Positions 1-5,449 of a DNA stretch of 8,888 bases are shown here, piece after piece; position 1 is the stretch's first letter, and each line of letters opens with the position of its first letter. The stretch is from Bacillota bacterium (GTDB taxonomy: Bacteria; Bacillota_G; Limnochordia; DTU010): positions 1 through 8,888 of the forward strand of contig JAAZLQ010000153.1 in assembly GCA_012799255.1 (NCBI GenBank), given 5' to 3'. The notes under the pieces are model-generated. The model was not told the DNA's origin. It was given only the letters and a program-made list of their open reading frames with translations, and searched no databases. Position numbers and translations under genes: made by a program.

Positions 1-600
1 ATTGTAGAAGGTAGTGTAGACGGTTTTTTAATCGATCTCATCCAGCCTCACCGCTTGGTTGAAGTACAGACTGCGAATTTTTCTGCGATTAAGCGTAAAC
101 TAAGTCGGCTTTTGGAAAACCACCATGTTCATTTAGTACATCCCATCACTTCCAAAAGGCAGATTCTGAAGGTAGCGCCTGAGACAGGAGAACTTTTAAG
201 CTCTCGGAAATCACCCAAGAAGGGTGACATCTACGATTTGTTCTCAGAGTTAATTAGGATACCAGAGCTAATCTTGCATCCGCACCTCACGGTAGAGGCT
301 GTGCTCGTCATCGATGAGGAGATTCGCTGCGCTGACGGTTTAGGCAGCTGGCGGAGGCGGGGAGTTAGCATTGTGGATCGGCGCTTAGTTGAGGTGGTAG
401 GAACCCAAGTTTTCCATTCTGCCCAAGACTATTTGGCAATGCTTCCAAAAGGCTTGCCCGATCCTTTTGTAAATAAGGAATTGGCACAGCTAGCAAACAT
501 CCCTGTCACGAAAGCTCGCAAGGTAACCTATACCTTAAAACACTCAGGTTTACTAAGGGAGGTTGGTAAAAGCGGGAACGAAATACTTCACTCCAGATAA
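1..600 (+). CDS. Hypothetical protein, 5'-truncated by the window edge; possible PD-(D/E)XK-like fold with C-terminal winged helix
   Basis: The frame is open from base 1, so the true start lies upstream; the TTG at 55 is only an internal candidate. About 199 residues are visible. The first visible part reads EGSVDGFLIDLIQ, then LVEVQTANFSAIKRKL. An acidic residue followed by a strand ending in E-x-Q and a Lys/Arg-rich helix resembles the core of PD-(D/E)XK nuclease-like domains. The last 50 or so residues (VNKELAQLANIPVTKARK, then TLKHSGLLREVGK) look like a helix-turn-helix or winged-helix domain. No family is recognised with certainty, and the nuclease idea is inference from motif shape. The gene is cytoplasmic in character, with no signal peptide or membrane segment in the visible part. 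No clear terminator follows it before the rubrerythrin promoter. Confidence 0.7.
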   Translation: MVEGSVDGFLIDLIQPHRLVEVQTANFSAIKRKLSRLLENHHVHLVHPITSKRQILKVAPETGELLSSRKSPKKGDIYDLFSELIRIPELILHPHLTVEAVLVIDEEIRCADGLGSWRRRGVSIVDRRLVEVVGTQVFHSAQDYLAMLPKGLPDPFVNKELAQLANIPVTKARKVTYTLKHSGLLREVGKSGNEILHSR

Positions 601-628
601 ACTGCAGATGTCACTAGGGTAGAGTACG

Positions 629-657
629 TTATCCACAATATACACAAGTTACCCACA
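629..657 (+). promoter_or_regulatory. Cluster of three head-to-tail DnaA-box-like 9-mers
   Basis: TTATCCACA at 629-637 is a perfect DnaA-box consensus. It is followed in the same orientation by ATATACACA at 638-646 (7 of 9 matches) and TTACCCACA at 649-657 (8 of 9). The cluster is in the non-coding gap before rubrerythrin, about 75 bases upstream of the proposed -35. An 8-bp inverted repeat, AGGGTAGA at 616-623 and TCTACCCT at 681-688, brackets it. No dnaA, dnaN or other origin gene is visible, so an accessory DnaA site or coincidence is more likely than oriC. Confidence 0.45.
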
Positions 658-732
658 AGACACCGCGTAAAACACATGTTTCTACCCTGCATTTAGTGGT
701 TTGCTTTGTTGGTAATGTATAGCATTAAGGTA

Positions 733-761
733 TTGTAAAATGATAACTATTATGGTATAGT
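733..761 (+). promoter_or_regulatory. Predicted sigma-A promoter of the rubrerythrin/2-oxoacid oxidoreductase operon
   Basis: A -35 TTGTAA at 733-738 and a -10 TATAGT at 756-761 are separated by 17 bases. The transcription start would be near 768, giving a leader of about 36 nt before the rubrerythrin ATG. The spacer and -10 lie inside a perfect inverted repeat, so the promoter is probably repressible. Confidence 0.6.
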
Positions 762-766
762 TATCA
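741..766. promoter_or_regulatory. Probable Fur/PerR-family operator (perfect 10-bp inverted repeat)
   Basis: The arms TGATAACTAT (741-750) and ATAGTTATCA (757-766) are perfectly complementary around the 6-base centre TATGGT. The left 15 bases match the 7-1-7 Fur/PerR consensus TGATAATNATTATCA at 11 of the 14 defined positions. The site covers the spacer and -10 of the rubrerythrin promoter, where a repressor would block RNA polymerase. Peroxide regulation of rubrerythrin by PerR is known in clostridia; its use here is inference, and another dimeric repressor is possible. Confidence 0.55.
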
Positions 767-803
767 CTAACACTTTCTAACAAAAGAAGGAGGAATTTCC
801 ATT

Positions 804-1307
804 ATGAGAATCATGACTGAACAGAACTTAAGGGATGCCTTTGCTGGTGAAAGCCAGGCCCATATGAAGTATCAAATTTATAGTGCCATCGCCGAGAAAG
901 AGGGCTTTCCCAATGTGGCAAAACTTTTCAAGGCCATTGCTTATGCAGAGTTGGTACACGCTCGCAACCACCTCAAAGAACTCGGTGGTATCAATGACTC
1001 TGTAGCTAACTTGCAGGATGCCTTCGATGGTGAGACTTTCGAAATTGAAGAAATGTACCCAGCTTATAAAGCAGTTGCCGAATTGCAGGGTGAAAAGGGT
1101 GCAGTTCGTTCCACCCATTATGCTTTAGAAGCCGAGAAGATCCATGCTGTTATGTATGACGAAGCTAAGAAGACTGTTATGGGTAAGCAAGATATCGAAA
1201 TCGGAACCATCCAAGTATGCGACGTTTGCGGCTGGACCCATGACGGTGATGCACCAGAGCAATGCCCAATTTGTGGTGCTCCAAAGAGCAAAATCCTAGC
1301 TTTCTAA
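804..1307 (+). CDS. rbr: Rubrerythrin (non-haem di-iron peroxidase with C-terminal rubredoxin-like domain)
   Basis: Rubrerythrins are cytoplasmic peroxidases of anaerobes that reduce H2O2 to water with electrons from rubredoxin or NAD(P)H-linked partners. The 167 residues form a four-helix ferritin-like domain (about 1-135) with the expected di-iron ligand pattern: E16 in FAGESQAH, E49-x-x-H52, E77-x-x-E80 before EMYP, and E111-x-x-H114. A rubredoxin-like [Fe(SCys)4] domain follows, with C139-x-x-C142 and C154-x-x-C157. The length is slightly short of the classic ~190 residues but complete. The ATG at 804 is chosen because AAGGAGG at 787-793 lies 10 bases upstream; the in-frame ATG at 813 is too far away. 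It is the first gene of an operon with the oxygen-sensitive 2-oxoacid oxidoreductase, which suggests a protective role. The overlapping palindrome suggests peroxide- or iron-responsive control. Confidence 0.95.
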   Translation: MRIMTEQNLRDAFAGESQAHMKYQIYSAIAEKEGFPNVAKLFKAIAYAELVHARNHLKELGGINDSVANLQDAFDGETFEIEEMYPAYKAVAELQGEKGAVRSTHYALEAEKIHAVMYDEAKKTVMGKQDIEIGTIQVCDVCGWTHDGDAPEQCPICGAPKSKILAF

Positions 1308-1331
1308 ACTGCCTAAACAGGGAGGTTGATT

Positions 1332-3062
1332 ATGCAAACCTTTAACATCAAGATTGGAGGAGAAGCGGGACAAGGTCTGGTGTCCATAGGTAACATCCTG
1401 CTTCGGGCTGTCACTCAGGAGGGATGGCATCTATTTGCTCACCAGGACTATGAGTCACGCATTCGTGGGGGCCACAACTTTTTCCAGATTCGCCTCGCGG
1501 ATCAACCTGTGGCATCTTGGGAGAAAGAGATTGACTGTTTAGTTGCCCTTGATGAAACAACAATCACCTTGGGCCAAGAAGAGCTCAAGAGCGGTGCTGT
1601 TGTCATTTACGATCCAGATGTTTTAGGGGAGAAAATAAAGACGCTAGTAGATCAACCGAACTATATTGCCCTACCCTTCGCGCGCATCGCGGAGGAGTTA
1701 GGGCAACCCAAAATCGTGTCCAACGCGGTTGCTGCAGGCGCTATTTGGGCTTTACTCAGTGACACAATCGAAGTTCTGCACGAAACGCTCCAAATCATGT
1801 TTGGAGATAAGGGAGAAAAGGTAGTCGAAGGTAATCAGAAGGTGGCAACGGCGGGCTTTGAGAAGGTTCGCGCCATAATAGGTTCTAGGGAAAAACCAGC
1901 TAAGCCAGAACATCCAGGTCCGCGACTATTACTCAAAGGTAATGATGCGCTTCCTCTAGGGGCATTAGCTGCAGGTTTGAAGTTTATGAGTGCTTATCCC
2001 ATGACCCCAGCCACTGGAGTTACCGAATTCATCTCCCAACACGGACAAGAAGTGTCCGTTGTAATGGAACAAGTGGAAGACGAGATAGCAGCGATTAATA
2101 TGGCGATTGGCGCAAGTTACACAGGCGTGCGGGCCATGACTGCCACATCAGGCGGGGGCTTTGCCCTCATGACCGAAGCACTTAGCCTGGCAGGTTCCGC
2201 AGAGATTCCCATTGTAGTAATTAACGCCATGCGACCAGGGCCCAGCACTGGGTTACCTACCCGTACCGAGCAAGGTGATTTGAGCTATGCCGTGGCCATG
2301 TCTTTCGGGGATTTTCCTCGGGCAGTTTTGGCACCTGGCGATGTGGAAGAAGCTTTTTACCTCATGGGCGATGCTTTTAACTTAGCAGAAGAGTATCAAA
2401 TGCCCGTTGTAGTCTTAAGCGATCAACATCTTGCTGACTCTTTTGCCACTGTTGCGCCTTTTGATTTAAGCAGGGTTGAAATCAAGCGCGGTAAAGTGGT
2501 ACAAGGCAGTGATGCGGGAGCGGATTATCTCCGTTATAGGTTCACAGACGACGGTATTTCACCACGTCTCTATCCGGGGTTCGGTGCTGGGGTGGTGGTC
2601 AGTGCCGGTGATGAACATGATGAGCAAGGTCATCTGATTGAAGATGCGACAGCGCGTCAAAAGATGATGGAAAAACGCATGGCTAAGCTAAAGCTGGTGG
2701 AAGCTGTGGCGTTGGAGCCTGTACTCTGTGGCGCTAGTGAGCCCGATGCCATGCTGATTGGCTTTGGTTCCACCAAGGGAGCCATCGCGGAAGCGGTGCA
2801 AATCCTGAACAGCCGTGGCTGTAAAGTGCAAGGGGTTCATTTGCCCCAAGTGTTTCCATTGCCAAAGAGCCTCGTGGCCATCTTACAGAGGCCAGCACGC
2901 AAATTCATTGTGGAAGGCAACTACTCTGGTCAGCTAGAGGCGTTAATTGCCTCCCGCTTTGCCATAAAACCGACTGGAAGCATTAGGCGCTATGATGGCA
3001 GACCCATCAATGCTGAGTATATTTTAGATAAGCTCCAGGGAGGTGTCTGCAGTGGCTCATAA
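1332..3062 (+). CDS. korA: 2-oxoacid:ferredoxin oxidoreductase, fused gamma-alpha subunit (KorA-like)
   Basis: This is the large subunit of a cytoplasmic enzyme that converts a 2-oxoacid plus CoA to acyl-CoA and CO2 while reducing ferredoxin. In the 576 residues, the N-terminal gamma domain (about 1-185) opens with the glycine motif IGGEAGQGLVSIG (8-20) and contains RIRGGHNFFQIR. The alpha domain (from about 195) has AAGLKFMSAYPMTPATG with YPMTP at 222-226, corresponding to the YPITP motif of this superfamily, then a C-terminal domain with GFGSTKGAI and HLPQVFPLP. The gamma-alpha fusion is typical of two-gene 2-oxoglutarate-type enzymes. The ATG at 1332 is chosen because AGGGAGG (1319-1325) sits 6 bases before it; the TTG at 1326 abuts the ribosome site. 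The gene lies 24 nt after rubrerythrin and overlaps the beta gene by 11 nt. 2-Oxoglutarate is the usual annotation, but the substrate cannot be fixed from sequence. Confidence 0.9.
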   Translation: MQTFNIKIGGEAGQGLVSIGNILLRAVTQEGWHLFAHQDYESRIRGGHNFFQIRLADQPVASWEKEIDCLVALDETTITLGQEELKSGAVVIYDPDVLGEKIKTLVDQPNYIALPFARIAEELGQPKIVSNAVAAGAIWALLSDTIEVLHETLQIMFGDKGEKVVEGNQKVATAGFEKVRAIIGSREKPAKPEHPGPRLLLKGNDALPLGALAAGLKFMSAYPMTPATGVTEFISQHGQEVSVVMEQVEDEIAAINMAIGASYTGVRAMTATSGGGFALMTEALSLAGSAEIPIVVINAMRPGPSTGLPTRTEQGDLSYAVAMSFGDFPRAVLAPGDVEEAFYLMGDAFNLAEEYQMPVVVLSDQHLADSFATVAPFDLSRVEIKRGKVVQGSDAGADYLRYRFTDDGISPRLYPGFGAGVVVSAGDEHDEQGHLIEDATARQKMMEKRMAKLKLVEAVALEPVLCGASEPDAMLIGFGSTKGAIAEAVQILNSRGCKVQGVHLPQVFPLPKSLVAILQRPARKFIVEGNYSGQLEALIASRFAIKPTGSIRRYDGRPINAEYILDKLQGGVCSGS

Positions 3063-3921
3063 CCGCATTGAGTTTGAAGTGTCGAAAGAGACCGCATGGT
3101 GTCCCGGTTGTGGGAACTTCGGGATAGTTAACGCCCTAGCAAAAGCATTGGAGGAGTTGGGGCTACAGCGAAACCAAGTCCTCTTTGTCTCAGGAATTGG
3201 CCAGGCAGGAAAACTTCCCCATTATATCAGCGGAAATGTGCTAAACACGTTACATGGTCGCACCCTTCCCACCGCTACCGGTGCGAAGCTGGCTAACAGT
3301 GATCTGCATGTGTTTGCCATTGGTGGCGATGGGGATGGATATGCTGAGGGAGGTAACCACTTCCTCCACGCCATTCGTAAGAATATTGATATCACTTACC
3401 TAGTCCACGATAACCAGGTTTTTGGACTAACCAAGGGGCAAGCATCACCTAGAAGCGATCAGGGGATGATTACTAGTACAACGCCCCTGGGAGTTGCCAA
3501 TGAGGCTTTTAATCCCTTAGCCACAGCTATTACTCTAAATGGAGGTTTTGTGGCTCGCAGTTACGCGGGGGATCAAGCCCACCTCACGCGGACCATTCAA
3601 GCGGCGATCAATCATAAAGGTTTCGCCTTAATTGACATTCTGCAGCCTTGCGTCACCTTTAATAAGATCAACACTTACCAATTCTACCGATCCAGAGTAT
3701 ATGATTTGGATCAAGAAGAAGGTTATGATCGTACAGATCGGCAGGCTGCTTGGGCCAAGAGCTTTGAATGGGGAGAGCGGATTCCCATCGGGATTTTCTA
3801 TCAAATAGAAAGGCCCACTCTCGCGGATCAATATGGTGAGTTGCTGAAATCACCGTTAGTGAAACAAGAAGTGAAAACTGGGGTTGTTGGGGAGCTAATT
3901 AATCAGTTCAAGATTGGCTAG
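3052..3921 (+). CDS. korB: 2-oxoacid:ferredoxin oxidoreductase, beta (thiamine-diphosphate) subunit (KorB-like)
   Basis: This is the catalytic partner of the upstream subunit; it binds thiamine diphosphate and Mg and normally one [4Fe-4S] cluster. Numbered from GTG 3052 (289 residues), it has WCPGCGNFGI with C17 and C20, GIGQAGKLPHYI (49-60), LHGRTLPTATGAKLAN, the ThDP/Mg motif GDGDG at 92-96 with N121 in HDNQVFGLTKGQ, and the conserved QPCVTFNKINTY with C200. The start is moved from the GTG at 3043, whose first base is the last base of the ribosome site AGGGAGG (3037-3043). The GTG at 3052 lies 8 bases after that site. It overlaps the alpha gene, which suggests translational coupling. Only three cysteines exist in the whole protein: the usual extra cluster-ligand position is Q51 (or G61 in the subgroup with a KCN motif). 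A terminator follows at once. Confidence 0.9.
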   Translation: MAHNRIEFEVSKETAWCPGCGNFGIVNALAKALEELGLQRNQVLFVSGIGQAGKLPHYISGNVLNTLHGRTLPTATGAKLANSDLHVFAIGGDGDGYAEGGNHFLHAIRKNIDITYLVHDNQVFGLTKGQASPRSDQGMITSTTPLGVANEAFNPLATAITLNGGFVARSYAGDQAHLTRTIQAAINHKGFALIDILQPCVTFNKINTYQFYRSRVYDLDQEEGYDRTDRQAAWAKSFEWGERIPIGIFYQIERPTLADQYGELLKSPLVKQEVKTGVVGELINQFKIG

Positions 3922-3927
3922 TCTAAA

Positions 3928-3958
3928 CGGGGGTCCAAATAGGTCCCCCGCTTTTTTT
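3928..3958 (+). terminator. Rho-independent terminator of the rbr-korAB operon
   Basis: The arms CGGGGGTCC (3928-3936) and GGTCCCCCG (3942-3950) pair with one internal T-T mismatch around the loop AAATA. After one C, seven T residues follow (3952-3958). It starts 6 bases after the beta-subunit stop. Confidence 0.9.
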
Positions 3959-4030
3959 ACCTTACAGGAATTCGCAGGCAGAAAGAGAATGAATAAAAAT
4001 ACCAACCACAATAACAAAGGAATGAGAAAC

Positions 4031-5131
4031 ATGGCTGTAAATTCTATGCAAAGCCATTCTAAGGGAACAGTTTTGTTCTCTCAAGGTGATACGGCTTCCA
4101 CAGTATACTTTATTCTAGAGGGGAAAATCGTTGTCTCCAGCGGTAGCCAACAGATAGCACTTGGCGCCGGTGCAATCCTGGGTGATGTGGCCTTTTTCAA
4201 GGAGAGCACCCATACCTATACTGCAATTTGCGCTACAGACATTAAGGCGCTAGCAATCACGAAGGCAAATGGGAGCCAAGTTATCGGAAGGCAGCCCCTT
4301 ATAGCTTTGAGTCTATTGCGAGAACTGGCCCTGAAAGTTCCAGAAACGGATCAGCTTTTGTTCTTCCAAGGCCTTGAAGAAGAAAAGTCCAGTGCCAAGG
4401 AAGAATCTGCCGTGGTGGCAGGGGTGTTGCCTGAAGGGCATCCAATCTTTGAAGGTCGAGTACCAGCAGATTATGGTGAGCTGATCTTTGACACTGAGGC
4501 AACTTGTCCCGTTTGCCAAACCCGTTTTACCGGTGTGCGTACTCGGACATCGCGCCTGCAGTTGGAAGAGCAAAAACCGGATTTCAGAAATGTCTATCGG
4601 AATTTTGAACCAAACTACTTCTATATCTGGGTGTGCCCTAAATGTTTGTTTGCTTACCCAGAAAGGCTTTACAAAAAGATCCCCCAAATCCAGATAAGGC
4701 GTGCTAAAGCAGCTTTTGAAGCGGCCCCACCTAGTGATGCCTTCGAGTTCGAAGTACCTAGGACTATCCAACAGGTGATTACATCTTACTATCTGGCGAT
4801 GAAAACCTTTGAAACAGTTGGTGCAAGTCCGGATCTCTGGGGGAACTTATGGCTACGTTTGGTTTGGATGTATGAAGATTTAGGAGCAGAAGAGTTGGCT
4901 AAGGAGGCAGCCCAGAAGGCTAGAGATTATTTTGGCGAGGCCATGTCCACAATTTCTCGCAGTGCCGCCGGTGATCAGCAGCTGTACATGATTCTTGGTG
5001 AGTTAGATCTAAGATTAGGTAATGAGGCGGAAGCATTCCGTAATTTCCATGCGGCTGCCACCATGCAAGCTGGCGATCCGCGTTACAAACGTCAGGCAAC
5101 GGATCGGATTCAAGATCTGAGGGCGAATTAA
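4031..5131 (+). CDS. Cyclic-nucleotide-binding-like domain fused to DUF2225 and a helical (TPR-like) tail
   Basis: The function is unknown. The 366 residues show three parts. Residues about 10-110 form a CRP-type beta-roll (GTVLFSQGDTASTVYFILEG, then GAGAILGDVAFF). Residues about 145-235 form a DUF2225 zinc-ribbon-like domain with C159-x-x-C162, an FEPNYFYIWVCPKCLFAYPE stretch and C202-x-x-C205. Residues about 265-360 are helical and TPR-like (LWLRLVWMYEDLG, LYMILGELDLRLGNEAEAFRNF). The phosphate-binding cassette is degenerate: G-D replaces G-E and Y63-T64-A65 stands where R-S/T-A is expected, so it may not bind cAMP. No DNA-binding helix-turn-helix is visible. The start at 4031 follows AAAGGA (4016-4021) by 9 bases; upstream in-frame starts at 3989 and 4022 lack a well-spaced site. 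It is probably monocistronic, between a terminator and a riboswitch promoter. No convincing promoter is seen in 3959-4030. Confidence 0.8.
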   Translation: MAVNSMQSHSKGTVLFSQGDTASTVYFILEGKIVVSSGSQQIALGAGAILGDVAFFKESTHTYTAICATDIKALAITKANGSQVIGRQPLIALSLLRELALKVPETDQLLFFQGLEEEKSSAKEESAVVAGVLPEGHPIFEGRVPADYGELIFDTEATCPVCQTRFTGVRTRTSRLQLEEQKPDFRNVYRNFEPNYFYIWVCPKCLFAYPERLYKKIPQIQIRRAKAAFEAAPPSDAFEFEVPRTIQQVITSYYLAMKTFETVGASPDLWGNLWLRLVWMYEDLGAEELAKEAAQKARDYFGEAMSTISRSAAGDQQLYMILGELDLRLGNEAEAFRNFHAAATMQAGDPRYKRQATDRIQDLRAN

Positions 5132-5140
5132 CGCCGGAAC

Positions 5141-5168
5141 TTGCATTTTCGGAGAAATATGCTATGAT
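5141..5168 (+). promoter_or_regulatory. Predicted promoter of the riboswitch-antiporter operon
   Basis: A -35 TTGCAT at 5141-5146 and a -10 TATGAT at 5163-5168 are spaced by 16 bases, starting 10 bases after the upstream stop codon. The start would be near 5175, just before the first riboswitch helix, as expected for a leader RNA. A second TATAAT at 5177-5182 is inside the aptamer and has no -35. Confidence 0.6.
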
Positions 5169-5189
5169 AAAATAGGTATAATCTCCGAA
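5148..5189. repeat. 8-bp inverted repeat flanking the riboswitch promoter -10
   Basis: TTCGGAGA (5148-5155) and TCTCCGAA (5182-5189) are perfectly complementary with a 26-base spacer that holds the -10 element. The right arm is also the 5' strand of the riboswitch closing helix (CTCC at 5183-5186). There is no T-run, so it is not a simple terminator. It could be an operator, or in RNA reading through from upstream it could sequester the riboswitch 5' strand. Confidence 0.5.
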
Positions 5190-5287
5190 TATTACTATAG
5201 TGGGGGAACCACTTTTTGGGGTGAATCTTGAGCTTTCAAGAAGGGCGACTTGGGCGTCCTAACCCGTCAGCTAACCCCATAGGAGTA
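5177..5287 (+). promoter_or_regulatory. c-di-AMP riboswitch (ydaO-yuaA class)
   Basis: The conserved blocks of the ydaO-yuaA aptamer are present in order: CCGAA after the first helix strand, GGGGGAACCA (5202-5211), GGGGTGAATC (5218-5227), a variable hairpin, and CCCGTCAGCTAACC near the 3' end (5263-5276). CTCC at 5183-5186 can pair with GGAG at 5282-5285 to close the structure. This class senses cyclic di-AMP and generally turns expression off when ligand is bound. It is found upstream of potassium-transport, osmolyte and cell-wall genes, which agrees with the antiporter downstream. An intrinsic terminator follows directly, so control is probably by transcription attenuation. Confidence 0.9.
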
Positions 5288-5356
5288 CACCAAGCGCATT
5301 TACGTTTAGGTCAGCGGCCTAAGCGTTAGCGCTTTTTTATTACTCCTACCTGGGGT
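5274..5356 (+). other. Long-range RNA stem linking the riboswitch 3' end to sequence beyond the terminator
   Basis: ACCCCA and TAGGAGTA (together 5274-5287) are complementary to TACTCCTA (5341-5348) and TGGGGT (5351-5356), giving 14 base pairs with a 2-base CC bulge. The 5' half belongs to the conserved aptamer 3' strand and closing helix, and the stem encloses the terminator hairpin. It could form only in read-through RNA and would compete with the ligand-bound aptamer. The complementarity is observed; the role is inferred. Confidence 0.5.
5292..5338 (+). terminator. Intrinsic terminator of the riboswitch leader
   Basis: The outer arms AAGCGC (5292-5297) and GCGCTT (5329-5334) pair. After a small internal loop, ACGTTTAGG (5302-5310) pairs with CCTAAGCGT (5318-5326), including one G-T pair. 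The loop is TCAGCGG. A run of six T (5333-5338) ends the structure. It lies about 5 bases after the aptamer and about 95 bases before the antiporter start. Confidence 0.8.
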
Positions 5357-5392
5357 CAGAGAACGGCCATCTGAAGACAGGGAAGGGGAAGA

Positions 5393-5449
5393 ATGCTACT
5401 GTTTTTAGATCAATTAGAGTTGGAGGGATTTATTTGGACGTTCTCTTAA
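5393..5449 (+). CDS. Possible 18-residue leader peptide overlapping the antiporter start
   Basis: An ATG at 5393 follows GGAAGGGG (5381-5388) and opens an 18-codon frame, MLLFLDQLELEGFIWTFS, ending in TAA at 5447-5449. It contains the antiporter ribosome site and overlaps the antiporter TTG start by 16 nt in another frame, so its translation could couple to or compete with antiporter initiation. Nothing else supports it as a gene; chance is quite possible. Confidence 0.3.
   Translation: MLLFLDQLELEGFIWTFS

Noticed and set aside
601..803. Chromosomal origin of replication
   Set aside because: There are only three DnaA-like boxes, no dnaA or dnaN, and no extended AT-rich unwinding region; an accessory site is the most that can be argued.
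1326..1331. TTG start for the gamma-alpha subunit at 1326
   Set aside because: It directly abuts AGGGAGG; the ATG at 1332 has normal spacing and begins at the conserved glycine-motif strand.
3043..3051. GTG start for the beta subunit at 3043
   Set aside because: Its first base is the last G of the ribosome site, so GTG 3052 is better placed.
3914..4030. Extended N-terminus of the DUF2225 fusion from a start at 3914
   Set aside because: It would overlap the beta-subunit stop and the terminator hairpin; the start at 4031 has a proper ribosome site and begins at the beta-roll domain.
4313..4771. 152-codon minus-strand frame inside the DUF2225 fusion gene
   Set aside because: It is opposite conserved coding sequence with no independent support.
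5177..5182. TATAAT as the riboswitch promoter -10
   Set aside because: There is no -35 at the right distance, and transcription would start inside the aptamer.
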